DNA from: CAYLLD01 sp964425135 | GTDB lineage: Bacteria > Pseudomonadota > Alphaproteobacteria > Rhodobacterales > Rhodobacteraceae | NCBI GenBank assembly: GCA_964425135.1 | Contig: CAYRKW010000035.1 | Coordinates: 1-34,849, forward strand | Reading direction: 5' to 3' | DNA length: 34,849 bases | Part shown: positions 15,301 through 23,670 of the stretch, piece after piece | Position numbering within the stretch: the stretch's first letter is position 1 | Layout of the letters: the number at the start of each line of letters is the position of its first letter | Made by a program: the position numbers and the translations under genes | The notes under the pieces: model-generated | The model's database searches: none | What the model was told of the DNA's origin: nothing | Seen by the model: only the letters and a program-made list of their open reading frames with translations

Positions 15301-16157
15301 CAGATCGCGTTTTTCCGACCTTCGGCGATGTAAATCTCGCGCAGTTGGCGGGCGATGGGGCCGGGCGTACCGGTCCCGATGGTTGCGCCGTCAATTTCGA
15401 CGACAGGGCAGACGAAGGTCGAGGCCGCTGTGATGAACGCCTCTTGCGCGTCTTTCGCCTCTTCAATCGTAAAGGGTCGCTCTTCGATCTTGATCTGCGC
15501 GCTTTCAGCCAGTTTTAGCACCGCCGCGCGGGTGATACCGTGGAGAATTGCGTTCGAAAGGTTCCGGGTGACCAGCGTGCCGTCTTTGGTGACGATATAG
15601 GCGTTGTTCGATGTGCCTTCGGTCACAAACCCATCTTCGACCATCCACGCATCGTCCTTGCCTTCGGCTTTAGCCATCATTTTGCCCATGGATGGGGCGA
15701 GCAGTTGGACGGTTTTAATGTCGCGGCGGCCCCATCGGATGTCGTCGATGGAAATGACTTTAATACCGGATTTGTCGGATTTTGTCTCGGCAAGCGGTTT
15801 TTTCTGGGTGAACATCACAATGGTTTGCGGGGTATCTTCGGGGGGATAGGCAAAATCACGGTCGGCTGCGCCGCGGGTGACCTGTAGATAGATCAGGCCT
15901 TCATCTATATCGTTGCGCTTGACCAACTCGCGGTGCGCCTCCAACAGAGCCTCGGCGGTGATGGGCATTCTCATGCCCAATTCGCCAAGCGAGCGTTCGA
16001 GCCGGACCGCATGGCCTTCGAAATCAATCAGCTTGTGATCGAGCACCGAAGTAACCTCATAGACGGCATCAGCGAACAGAAATCCGCGATCAAAGATGGA
16101 TACTTTGGCGTCTTCTTCGGCGAGATATGCGCCGTTCAAATAGACTGTTCTGCTCAT
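15300..16157 (-). CDS. dat: D-amino-acid transaminase (class IV)
   Basis: This is a 285-residue PLP-dependent fold-type IV aminotransferase. The PLP lysine is K148 in RRDIKTVQLL, a context typical of D-amino-acid transaminases, and E180 is in VTEGTSNNAY. It moves the amino group between D-amino acids and 2-oxo acids, commonly making D-glutamate from D-alanine and 2-oxoglutarate. The start MSRTVYLNG matches the family and has AGGA upstream; an 11-codon extension upstream is unlikely. It is 23 bp downstream of dgcA. In that company it would funnel amino groups of several D-amino acids to D-glutamate, which DgcN and DgcA then convert to L-glutamate. Confidence 0.9.
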   Translation of the reverse strand: MSRTVYLNGAYLAEEDAKVSIFDRGFLFADAVYEVTSVLDHKLIDFEGHAVRLERSLGELGMRMPITAEALLEAHRELVKRNDIDEGLIYLQVTRGAADRDFAYPPEDTPQTIVMFTQKKPLAETKSDKSGIKVISIDDIRWGRRDIKTVQLLAPSMGKMMAKAEGKDDAWMVEDGFVTEGTSNNAYIVTKDGTLVTRNLSNAILHGITRAAVLKLAESAQIKIEERPFTIEEAKDAQEAFITAASTFVCPVVEIDGATIGTGTPGPIARQLREIYIAEGRKNAI

Positions 16158-16180
16158 TCCGATGGTCCTTTCTTGTGCGC

Positions 16181-17143
16181 CTATCCCCACAGCTCGGACA
16201 CTGAGGGGTGGACGCCTGCGTCGTCGTATTTCAATCCAAACTCACGATCTTCGGCCAGCAGCAGCGGACCATCGAGATCAACAACCTGCGCACCTTGCGC
16301 AACCAGCACCGCAGGGGCCATGCCGAGTGATGATCCGACCATACAGCCGACCATGACCTGATAGCCTTGCGCGACTGCCGCCTCTTTGAGCGCCAGCGCT
16401 TCTGTCAGCCCGCCGGTTTTGTCGAGCTTGATATTGACCATATCGTATTTGCCCTTGAGCGCGGGCAAGGACGCACGGTCATGGCAGCTTTCGTCAGCGC
16501 AGACGGGCAAAACGCGCTCCATCTCCAAGAGCGCGTTATCCTCGCCCGCTGGCAGGGGTTGCTCGACCATCTCAACACCAAGGCGCACGAGCACTGGGGC
16601 AAGCTCGGCGTAGGTGTCGGGTGTCCAGCCTTCGTTGGCATCGACGATGATCCGTGCATCGGGGGCACCGCGCCGGACCGCTTCGATCCGGGCAATATCG
16701 CCCTCACCACCCAGTTTGGTCTTGAGCAATGGCCGATGGGCGTGCTTGGCCGCTTCGGCTTGCATCTTGTCGGGCGTATCGAGCGAGAGGGTGAACGCGG
16801 TAATTTCCGGTCCCGGTTTGGTCAGTTCCGCCACATCCCAGACGCGGCGTCCAAGCCGTTTGCCGTGCCAGTCCCACATCGCACAATCGAGTGCGTTGCG
16901 CGCCGCACCTGCGGGAAGCGCTTCGGCCAATTCGATCCGGTTGGTGGCAGTGCAGCCTTCGATCTGGGCGATTACACTCTCAATCGTCTCGCCATAACGC
17001 GCATAGGGCACGCATTCGCCCTGCCCGCGATAACCGCTGGCCTCGATCTCCACCCGTACCACGTCTGCATGGGTCCGCGAGCCGCGCGCGATCGTGAAGA
17101 CCTGCGCCAGCTTGAAGACATCTTTATGCGCAGTGATCTTCAC
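16181..17143 (-). CDS. dgcA: N-acetyl-D-glutamate racemase DgcA
   Basis: This is a 320-residue enolase-superfamily protein. The muconate-lactonizing subgroup catalytic residues are visible: KTK (K141, K143), metal ligands D168 (VDANEGW), E194 (EQPL) and D217 (CADES), and the base K239 (NIKLDK). Such proteins were long annotated as L-Ala-D/L-Glu epimerases. Paired with DgcN they act as racemases of N-acetyl-D-glutamate in D-glutamate catabolism of marine proteobacteria. Its start overlaps the dgcN stop (ATGA), so the two are translationally coupled, which supports the DgcA assignment over a cell-wall peptide epimerase. Confidence 0.9.
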   Translation of the reverse strand: MKITAHKDVFKLAQVFTIARGSRTHADVVRVEIEASGYRGQGECVPYARYGETIESVIAQIEGCTATNRIELAEALPAGAARNALDCAMWDWHGKRLGRRVWDVAELTKPGPEITAFTLSLDTPDKMQAEAAKHAHRPLLKTKLGGEGDIARIEAVRRGAPDARIIVDANEGWTPDTYAELAPVLVRLGVEMVEQPLPAGEDNALLEMERVLPVCADESCHDRASLPALKGKYDMVNIKLDKTGGLTEALALKEAAVAQGYQVMVGCMVGSSLGMAPAVLVAQGAQVVDLDGPLLLAEDREFGLKYDDAGVHPSVSELWG

Positions 17144-18135
17144 CCCAGCGCGTCCACCAGACGATCCGCGCCATGGCGAAACGGATCAACGGTTGGCAGG
17201 CCCATTTCCGCTTCGACTTTGGCCAGATACGCATTGGCGTCATCCTCGGACAGATGCTGGGTGTTGACCGAAATGCCGACAACTTCACAGGCCGGATTGG
17301 CAACCCGTGCCAATCGCAGGGCAGTGTCGCGCAAAGTCTCCAGCGACGGTTGCTGGTAATCCGGCAGGCCGCGCATATGGGGCCGTGTTGGCTCGTGGCA
17401 CAGGATCAGCGCATCTGGCTGGCCGCCATGCACCAGCGCCATGGTCACGCCGGAGTAGGAGACGTGAAAGAGCGAGCCCTGCCCCTCGATCAGATCCCAG
17501 TGGTCGTCTTCATTGTCAGGCGTTAGCCACTCAACCGCACCGGCCATGAAGTCGGCGATCACCGCATCAAGCGGGACGCCGTCGCCAGTGATCAGAATGC
17601 CCGTTTGACCTGTGGGACGGAATGTGGATTTGAGACCGCGCTCTTGCATGACTTTATCCATTGCCATGGCTGTGTACATCTTGCCGACCGAGCAATCGGT
17701 CCCGACAGCCAGACAGCGTTTGCCCGAGCGTTTGACGCCTGTGGCAATTGGATAATCAACCGAAGGCACACGCACGTCGTGAAGCGTGCGGCCATATTTT
17801 TCGGCCGCTTCCACAAGGCGCGGCTCATCGCGCAGGAGGTTGTGCAGGCCCGATGCGATATCCATGCCTTTGCTGAGCGCCTCGATCAGCACATCCATCC
17901 AGGCATCGGAGATGATACCGCCGCGATTGGCGACACCGATCACCAGCGTTTTGGCACCAGCGGCAACGGCCTGATCAATACTCATATCGGTCATGCCCAT
18001 ATCAGCGTTGCACCCTTCCATACGGAATTGGCCAACTGAGGTCTCTGGTCGCCAATCTTTTATCCCTTGGGCAACTTTGGCGGCAAGCGCGTCGGGCGCA
18101 TCGCCCAAAAACAGCAGATACGGTGTCTTGATCAT
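17140..18135 (-). CDS. dgcN: D-glutamate N-acetyltransferase DgcN (DUF1611)
   Basis: This 331-residue protein has the two-domain DUF1611 architecture: an N-terminal Rossmann-like part and a C-terminal P-loop domain with GTDCSVGKM at 145-153 and EGQGSLFH at 217-224. HEPTRPHMRG is a further family motif. DgcN acetylates D-glutamate using acetyl-CoA; DgcA then inverts the product, allowing release of L-glutamate. The start was placed at MIKTPY because GAGG lies 7 bp upstream; codons further upstream (to 18168) are less likely. It is the first gene of a four-gene operon. The LysR-type regulator DgcR often found with it is not in this window. Confidence 0.92.
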   Translation of the reverse strand: MIKTPYLLFLGDAPDALAAKVAQGIKDWRPETSVGQFRMEGCNADMGMTDMSIDQAVAAGAKTLVIGVANRGGIISDAWMDVLIEALSKGMDIASGLHNLLRDEPRLVEAAEKYGRTLHDVRVPSVDYPIATGVKRSGKRCLAVGTDCSVGKMYTAMAMDKVMQERGLKSTFRPTGQTGILITGDGVPLDAVIADFMAGAVEWLTPDNEDDHWDLIEGQGSLFHVSYSGVTMALVHGGQPDALILCHEPTRPHMRGLPDYQQPSLETLRDTALRLARVANPACEVVGISVNTQHLSEDDANAYLAKVEAEMGLPTVDPFRHGADRLVDALG

Positions 18136-18258
18136 AATAGGCCTCATCAACGGTATGTTGGCATTCATCTACACTAACACCCAACGCCAAAAAACCACCA
18201 GAATGAACCCTCTGAGCGTGGCAATATCGCTTGCATCATCTGGACTCAAGGGGGCGTT

Positions 18259-18819
18259 TCAGGCCCCGTGACGCCAACAGGAGGTCAGATGGTCGTTCAC
18301 GAGCCCGGTTGCTTGCATGAAAGCATAGATGATCGTCGAGCCGACAAAACTCATGCCGCGTTTTTTGAGATCTTTGGACAGGGCATCACTTTGCGGCGTT
18401 GTCGCCGGAACATCCTCAAAACGCGGCCACGCATTGACGATGGGCGCACCGTCAACAAAGGGCCAGACATAGGCGTCAAACGCGCCGAATTCCTTTTGGA
18501 TATCGAGGAAAACACGGGCATTCTTGCGAGCGGAATAAATCTTCAGATTGTTGCGCACGATATTGGTGTTCTCGCGCGCCGCTTCCAATTCTGCATCGCT
18601 CATCGCGGCGACCTTGACCGGATCGAAATCATGGAACTGCGCACGATAACCCTCGCGCTTGTTCAAAATCGTCTCCCAATTCAGCCCGGCCTGTGCGCCT
18701 TCGAGCAGGATAAACTCGAAAAACACCCGATCATCGTGCACCGGAACGCCCCACTCCGTGTCGTGATAGGCTGCGTAGGCGGGCTTATCGCCAAAGCAGC
18801 GGATTTTTCCATCATCCAT
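18259..18819 (-). CDS. tag: DNA-3-methyladenine glycosylase I
   Basis: This 186-residue base-excision-repair enzyme removes 3-methyladenine from DNA. Diagnostic features are the N-terminal IRCFGDKPAYAAYHDTEWG segment, the region FEFILLEGAQAGLNW, the helix-hairpin-helix-like centre, and a histidine in the C-terminal zinc-binding part (NDHLTSCWRH). The start (MDDGK) is fixed by GGAGG six bases upstream. It overlaps the stop of the TIM-barrel gene by 8 bp, so translation is coupled to the desaturase/MttB operon. A short GC hairpin without a T run covers the stop codon. Function is certain. Why a repair gene sits in this operon is unclear. Confidence 0.95.
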   Translation of the reverse strand: MDDGKIRCFGDKPAYAAYHDTEWGVPVHDDRVFFEFILLEGAQAGLNWETILNKREGYRAQFHDFDPVKVAAMSDAELEAARENTNIVRNNLKIYSARKNARVFLDIQKEFGAFDAYVWPFVDGAPIVNAWPRFEDVPATTPQSDALSKDLKKRGMSFVGSTIIYAFMQATGLVNDHLTSCWRHGA

Positions 18820-19666
18820 CGGCGGCCTCCATCTCAGCCCACATGGCTTCGACCCATACTTTGATTTGCAAGGCCTCCTCCCAACGGTTGGACATCTCAC
18901 GCCCGTTTGCGTCGGTCATCGCGTATTCAGGCGGGCCAAGTTCGCAGAGAAAGATGCAATCGCCGCTTTGGTTGCGGGCGCGCCAGCTGGTTAGGCCCTC
19001 GTGCCACCAGAGTTTGAACTGCTCGACCCATTTTTGATTCTGGGGGAAGCCCAGCTGTAGCTGGATTTGCTGGCGAGACGCGACGCGGCCTTGGAAGCTG
19101 TCGGAACGCTCCAGGATGCGGCTTATCAAGCCCAGATCGCGCTCCGAGAGCGGGTGCCAAAACTCGCGATCCACGACGAAATGGGACAGATCGGCACACA
19201 GGCGCATGTCTGGGATGGCGTCGATCAGGCAGAGCGTGGCGTAGAGGTCGTTGGTGATGCAATTGCGATGGGTTTCGAATTGGATGGGCATGCTGATCTC
19301 GTCGGCCATCTCCATCCATGTGCGGATGACCGGGATCATCCCATCAACGCTCAGCGGCATGACCTGCCCGATCACATCTACAAAGGGCGCGCCGAAGTCT
19401 TTGGCCATGATCAGCGTTTCGCGAAGGCTTTCGATGGTCTTGGGAAAAGCAACGATGAGCGGCGTCAACCCGTTTGCCTCCATATGCGGGCGGACGGCGT
19501 GAGCTGTGGCAACATCCGAGGCCCCCAGATCAATCGCCATCCCGTCATAGCCCGCGCCTGCGACCATCTCACACACCGCATCGAAGGGGAGTTTGACGCC
19601 GGTCTGGTCATGCGGCTGCATAGCCCAGAGCGATGTGTACATTTTAAGGTTACGCGCATCGGCCAT
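18812..19666 (-). CDS. TIM-barrel sugar-phosphate isomerase/epimerase-like protein
   Basis: This is a 284-residue protein of the AP endonuclease family 2/xylose isomerase-like TIM barrel. Metal-ligand candidates are visible in IQFETHRN (E and H), LCADLSHF (D and H), and the histidine and acidic residues towards the C-terminus (FLCELGPPEY). The Glu/Asp/His pattern is that of metal-dependent epimerases rather than DNA nucleases. The substrate cannot be deduced. It follows the MttB-family gene by 8 bp and overlaps tag by 8 bp, so it belongs to one tight operon and may process the product or a side-product of the methyltransferase substrate. Confidence 0.85.
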   Translation of the reverse strand: MADARNLKMYTSLWAMQPHDQTGVKLPFDAVCEMVAGAGYDGMAIDLGASDVATAHAVRPHMEANGLTPLIVAFPKTIESLRETLIMAKDFGAPFVDVIGQVMPLSVDGMIPVIRTWMEMADEISMPIQFETHRNCITNDLYATLCLIDAIPDMRLCADLSHFVVDREFWHPLSERDLGLISRILERSDSFQGRVASRQQIQLQLGFPQNQKWVEQFKLWWHEGLTSWRARNQSGDCIFLCELGPPEYAMTDANGREMSNRWEEALQIKVWVEAMWAEMEAADG

Positions 19667-19674
19667 GATCGGTC

Positions 19675-21222
19675 CTAGCTTTCAGGTGGTGCGCCGCCTT
19701 CAGCGGTGCGTTTGGCGATGAAGCGCGCCATCGCCTCTGCCCGCGCTCCATCGATTTCGGGGCGCACATCTGCGGCAAGGATGTCTTTCCAGATATCGGT
19801 TGCCCGTGCGCTGGCGTCTTTTGCGCCGTTTTCCGTCCATGTGCCGAAGTTTGACCAATCGGCGACGAGCGGCTCGTAAAACTCAGTCTCATAGCGCGCC
19901 ATTGTATGCGCGCTGCCGAAAAAATGCCCGCCCGGCTCGATCTCGCGCAAGGCCTCCATCGCGATGTCCGCAGGATCGGCGCGGGTCGGATCGCACATCT
20001 CGGCGGCCATCTGTACAACTTCCATATCCGTGATCAGCTTTTCATAGCTGACCGACAACCCTCCCTCCAGCCAACCGGCCGCGTGGATGATCACGGTTGC
20101 GCCAGAAAGCAGGCAGCCCCACAAGCCGAACTGAGATTCATTGGCCGCCTGCGCGTCATTGATATTCGCAGCCGACCCACCTGCGCAGCGCCACGGCAGG
20201 CCCACATGGCGTGCAAGTTGGCCGGCCAGGAGCGAGGCCTTGAAATGCTCCGGCGTTCCAAAGGCAGGTGCGCCGGATTTCATATCGACGTTCGATGTGA
20301 AGGTGCCGTAGCACACGGGCGCGCCGGGCTTGGTGAGTTGGGTGAGCGCGATGGACGCCAACGCCTCCGCATGGCTGAGCATCATGGCGCCTGCAACCGT
20401 GATCGGTGCCATTGCGCCCATGAGCGTGAAGGGCGTGACGATAGAGACCTGCCCGAATTTCGCAAAATCAATCAGTCCTTGGCCCATGGGAATATCAATC
20501 TGTCGCGGGGAGTTGGTGTTGATGATCGTGTAGCAATGGCTGTTGGCGGTGAACGCATCGTCCGTCAGGTCGCGAAAATCCTTCAAAATCTCAAAGCTAT
20601 CAAGCACTTGCGGCGTGCCGCGCGAGAACACGAAGGGGAGCTTGTCCGATAGGGTCAGCTGTGCATCCATGGTAAAGTAATGGCGCAGATGCGGCGCGAT
20701 ATCTTGCGGCTCCACCAGAGGCGGCATCATGTGCAGCGCATCAAAATGCTGGCTGATCTGGATCAATTCACGATAATCTCGGGCGGTGCCAGGGCGGCGT
20801 CCGCGTTCCAGATCGGTGGCATGCGGAGCGCCAGCACCGGGTTGAAAGACCAGATTGCCAAGCGCCAGCGTTATGTCGCGCTCGCGCGCGCCAGCGAGGC
20901 AATCAATTCGGGTTGGTGCGCTTTTCAGGGCGGCGTTGACAATATCGCGGCCGATGAAAACCATCTCGCTGCTGTCATCCACCCGCGCGCCGCCCTTTCG
21001 GAATATCGCGCGGGCCTCTGGCAGCAGAACCTTGATGCCAAGCTCTTCGAGCGTCTGAAGCGCGGCCTCATGTATCGCCGCCACGCGGTCCTCGGAGACG
21101 GCGGGCATGAGGGGAAAGGGATTGGTGAGTTTGCGATAATCGGGTTTGCGCTTGGGGCCGGAGAGCTGCCGGTCGCGTGCCGGACGGCGTCGCCCTGCGC
21201 GCCCCGAACCGCGCGCGGTCAC
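19675..21222 (-). CDS. MttB-family (non-pyrrolysine) methyltransferase
   Basis: This 515-residue protein belongs to the trimethylamine methyltransferase superfamily. The N-terminal tail is Arg-rich and is followed by the MttB TIM barrel. The reading frame has no in-frame amber codon, so it is a pyrrolysine-free homologue. Such homologues include corrinoid-dependent demethylases of glycine betaine, proline betaine and carnitine. No partner corrinoid protein (MtbC type) is adjacent. The GTG start at 21222 was chosen because it clears the upstream desaturase stop (21260) and begins the Arg-rich tail usual for the family; longer in-frame sequence to 21291 overlaps the desaturase. Family confident, substrate (probably a quaternary amine) unknown. 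Confidence 0.85.
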   Translation of the reverse strand: MTARGSGRAGRRRPARDRQLSGPKRKPDYRKLTNPFPLMPAVSEDRVAAIHEAALQTLEELGIKVLLPEARAIFRKGGARVDDSSEMVFIGRDIVNAALKSAPTRIDCLAGARERDITLALGNLVFQPGAGAPHATDLERGRRPGTARDYRELIQISQHFDALHMMPPLVEPQDIAPHLRHYFTMDAQLTLSDKLPFVFSRGTPQVLDSFEILKDFRDLTDDAFTANSHCYTIINTNSPRQIDIPMGQGLIDFAKFGQVSIVTPFTLMGAMAPITVAGAMMLSHAEALASIALTQLTKPGAPVCYGTFTSNVDMKSGAPAFGTPEHFKASLLAGQLARHVGLPWRCAGGSAANINDAQAANESQFGLWGCLLSGATVIIHAAGWLEGGLSVSYEKLITDMEVVQMAAEMCDPTRADPADIAMEALREIEPGGHFFGSAHTMARYETEFYEPLVADWSNFGTWTENGAKDASARATDIWKDILAADVRPEIDGARAEAMARFIAKRTAEGGAPPES

Positions 21223-21259
21223 ACAGCGCCTCTGCGCGCCGGGAGGCTGGACACTTTCT

Positions 21260-22243
21260 TCATTCCGCTGGCAATCGGGCCGCGCGCCCACCCGCTTGCG
21301 GGATGACCCAAACCTCGTTTTGCGGCCACTGACTTTCGTCCTTTTGCGCCAGCTTACTGATCACCTCGACCTGAAACTCGATCCAGCCCATCCGATGCAC
21401 CTCGCCCGCTGCACTCTCGAGTTTTTCGTTGAGCGCGTGCAATTTCCAGAACGGCACGGACGGGAAGGTATGATGCGCAGTGTGGTAGGGCATCTGCCAG
21501 CACAGCCAGCGCATGAGCGCGTTGGTGCGGGTCGAACGGGTATTTTCCAGAATGTCGTCCTCATGGCTCAGCCCCAAATGTTCAATCGTGTTCTGCAACT
21601 GATGCACAGGCTTGGTGAGCACCATAGGCAGCAGCCAGAAGGCAACGACAAACCAGCTTTGCAGCGCGAGCGAGAGAACGGCAATCGCCGCGTAGAGCGC
21701 GAGGTGAATGCGGCTTTCGCGGATCACCTTGTCCTGCTCTTCAACGCGGATGTAAGGCTCCAAAATGATCCCGCGCGCGCGGCGGATCAGGCCAGCGACG
21801 CGGTTGCGCCAGTAGCTGATGCCAAAGAGCCAGAGCAGATAGCTATGCAATGTGTAAGGCTCACGCACCAACTCGCCGTCCTTTTCCCAATCCTGCGTGT
21901 AGGTGTGGTGTGCGAAATGCATGATCTGGTCGAAATCACGCGGAAAGATCATGAAAAACCCGATGATCCGGCCAAAAACCTCGTTCGCCTTGCGGGTTTT
22001 GAAGACCGTGGCGTGGCTCAATTCGTGCTGGGCGGCATAGAGAAAGTTGATCAGAACGCCCAAGACAAAGCCGGTGAGCAGCACCCACCAGGAGCCGAGC
22101 GCAAGCGCGTGGAGGTAACCCGCAATCAAGATCGCGCCGACATGCGAGGCCATCTGCGCCCCGCCCCACAAATCTGAGCGAGCATTCAGCGCGCGCAACT
22201 CGTTCGGATCAAGTATTTTGCGGCGTGAAAACGATGCATCCAT
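21260..22243 (-). CDS. membrane fatty-acid-desaturase-family protein
   Basis: This is a 327-residue integral membrane di-iron enzyme. The three histidine boxes are HELSH (73-77), HFAHH (109-113) and HTAHH (254-258). Hydrophobic segments at about 36-70, 92-101, 181-210 give the usual topology. AGGAGG lies upstream of the start. Members of this superfamily desaturate or hydroxylate fatty acyl chains, carotenoids or other lipids. Its operon partner is an MttB homologue, which suggests a non-fatty-acid substrate such as a betaine-like or N-methylated lipid compound. That is inference from context only. Confidence 0.88.
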   Translation of the reverse strand: MDASFSRRKILDPNELRALNARSDLWGGAQMASHVGAILIAGYLHALALGSWWVLLTGFVLGVLINFLYAAQHELSHATVFKTRKANEVFGRIIGFFMIFPRDFDQIMHFAHHTYTQDWEKDGELVREPYTLHSYLLWLFGISYWRNRVAGLIRRARGIILEPYIRVEEQDKVIRESRIHLALYAAIAVLSLALQSWFVVAFWLLPMVLTKPVHQLQNTIEHLGLSHEDDILENTRSTRTNALMRWLCWQMPYHTAHHTFPSVPFWKLHALNEKLESAAGEVHRMGWIEFQVEVISKLAQKDESQWPQNEVWVIPQAGGRAARLPAE

Positions 22244-22290
22244 GACGGTCCCTCCTGACGCGTGAGATTACGCAGTGGGGCCGTTGATGT

Positions 22291-22345
22291 CTAGCGCAGC
22301 AAAGCAACCGGCGCGTCATCATCCTCAGCATAGTCGCGTGGCGGG
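22291..22345. repeat. 55-bp contig-end overlap, left copy of gap 2
   Basis: This is identical to 22446-22500 across a 100-N run. It includes the last codons and stop of the 114-residue gene, so that 3' end appears twice. It is an assembly artefact, not a gene duplication. Confidence 0.95.
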
Positions 22346-22445
22346 NNNNNNNNNNNNNNNNNNNNNNNNNNNNNNNNNNNNNNNNNNNNNNNNNNNNNNN
22401 NNNNNNNNNNNNNNNNNNNNNNNNNNNNNNNNNNNNNNNNNNNNN
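22346..22445. other. scaffold gap of 100 N
   Basis: Exactly 100 N between two identical 55-bp ends. The true sequence probably joins 22345 directly to 22501. That would place the 114-residue gene's stop about 47 bp upstream of the desaturase start on the same strand. Confidence 0.95.
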
Positions 22446-22790
22446 CTAGCGCAGCAAAGCAACCGGCGCGTCATCATCCTCAGCATAGTCGCGTGGCGGG
22501 GTCTCTTGGGCTTCGGTTCGGCGTTTGAACTCGTAACGGACTGTCGTGCCTTCGACCTCAGAGCGGATAATCAGGCACTGAAAAAGCTGCCGCGCCCCGT
22601 CATAGAGGTCTACAAAGCCGCGCAGGTCCGGGGCTTTCTCGGTATCGACGCTGAACCCGCTCTCCCACAAGCGCAAGATCGGATAGACCTCATTATCGAC
22701 ACGCACCCGCAGGCGGTTTTTCTTGTTGATTGAAAGCTGCTGTCCGCGCTTGATCCCCTCAAGCACCTCTTTCGAGATATACGCATCCAT
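22446..22790 (-). CDS. small soluble protein, PilZ-like pattern, function unknown
   Basis: This is a 114-residue soluble protein with no signal or membrane segment. The stretch LSINKKNRLRVRVDN, then ILRLWESGFSV and LRGFVDLYDG, has the strand order and basic-then-GxS-like pattern of a PilZ fold. The canonical RxxxR plus D/NxSxxG motif is not intact, so cyclic-di-GMP binding is doubtful. The C-terminus is low-complexity and acidic. Its 3' end is at the scaffold gap and is complete on the right-hand contig. It is probably the first gene of the desaturase-MttB operon once the gap is collapsed. Confidence 0.75.
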   Translation of the reverse strand: MDAYISKEVLEGIKRGQQLSINKKNRLRVRVDNEVYPILRLWESGFSVDTEKAPDLRGFVDLYDGARQLFQCLIIRSEVEGTTVRYEFKRRTEAQETPPRDYAEDDDAPVALLR

Positions 22791-22874
22791 CGATTTGATC
22801 CCCGTTCAACACCCAAACGACACAGATTCGTCTCAAAATCAGAGTTGTTGAGCAAGGGTAACAAATCAAGGTTT

Positions 22875-22880
22875 ATTATA
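22875..22880 (-). promoter_or_regulatory. possible -10 element (TATAAT)
   Basis: A perfect TATAAT on the minus strand in an A/T-rich patch lies 85 bp before the start at 22790 and just after the cobM stop. No good -35 hexamer was seen at the expected spacing. It suggests that the 114-residue gene has its own promoter rather than reading through from the cobalamin operon. Confidence 0.3.
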
Positions 22881-22905
22881 TATGGAGGCGGAAATCTGAC
22901 GAAAA

Positions 22906-23670
22906 TCACCTCTTTTTGGGACGCAGCACATGTGGGCGGTCGCCGTCATAGAGCGCGCTATCAACAAAGTCCCCGCTATAGCCAAGCGCGGGGCCAACCA
23001 GCACCAGTGCGGTTCGGGTGATTTTCGCATCGCGCACCTTGGCATGAATATCGCTCAGCGTGCCACGCAGATAGAGCGCATCGGGCCAGCTTGCACGATA
23101 GGCCACGACCACCGGGCAGTCCGCGCCGTAAAACGGGGTCAACTCGCGCTCGATCTGGCGCAGATTGCGGATGGCGAGATGAATGGCGAGGGTTGCACCG
23201 CTACGGGCAAAATTCTCCAGCGTTTCGCCTTCGGGCATGGATGTGGATTTCATCGACATGCGGGTCAGGACGATGGATTGCGCGACCTCGGGGATCGTCA
23301 ACTCCTGCCCCAGCGCCGCAGCCGCGGCGGCATAGGCGGAGACACCGGGGATGATTTCATAGGGAACATCCTCGGCTTTGAGACGCCGGATCTGCTCGGC
23401 AATCGCGCCATAAAGCGACGGATCGCCCGAATGGACGCGGGCAACATCTTCACCTTTTGCATGCGCTATCATGATCTGAGCGTGGGTTTCATCGAGTGTC
23501 ATGGGCGCTGTGTCCATCACGTGCGCATCCTCCGGCGCGTGGGCAACGACGGCTTCGGGCACCAGCGAGCCTGCGTAAAGGCATACAGGGCAACGGGTGA
23601 TGATATCGCGGCCTTTTACGGTGATCAGATCAGGATCGCCGGGGCCTGCACCGATGAAATAGACGGTCAT
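22906..23670 (-). CDS. cobM: precorrin-4 C11-methyltransferase
   Basis: This 254-residue SAM uroporphyrinogen-III-type methyltransferase adds the C11 methyl group during corrin ring synthesis. The GAGPGDPDLITVKGRD motif at the N-terminus, HSGDPSLYGAI in the middle, and EIIPGVSAYAAAAAALG mark CobM/CbiF. Its length is normal. Its ATG overlaps the stop of the cbiG-cobJ gene (ATGA), so it is the last gene of the cobalamin operon. Confidence 0.95.
   Translation of the reverse strand: MTVYFIGAGPGDPDLITVKGRDIITRCPVCLYAGSLVPEAVVAHAPEDAHVMDTAPMTLDETHAQIMIAHAKGEDVARVHSGDPSLYGAIAEQIRRLKAEDVPYEIIPGVSAYAAAAAALGQELTIPEVAQSIVLTRMSMKSTSMPEGETLENFARSGATLAIHLAIRNLRQIERELTPFYGADCPVVVAYRASWPDALYLRGTLSDIHAKVRDAKITRTALVLVGPALGYSGDFVDSALYDGDRPHVLRPKKR

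Noticed and set aside
18251..18267. Terminator at the end of tag
   Set aside because: The 5-bp stem covers the stop codon and has no T run, so the support is too weak.
21223..21291. N-terminal extension of the MttB-family protein overlapping the desaturase
   Set aside because: The extension has no family similarity and overlaps the desaturase end. A GTG at 21222 removes the overlap.
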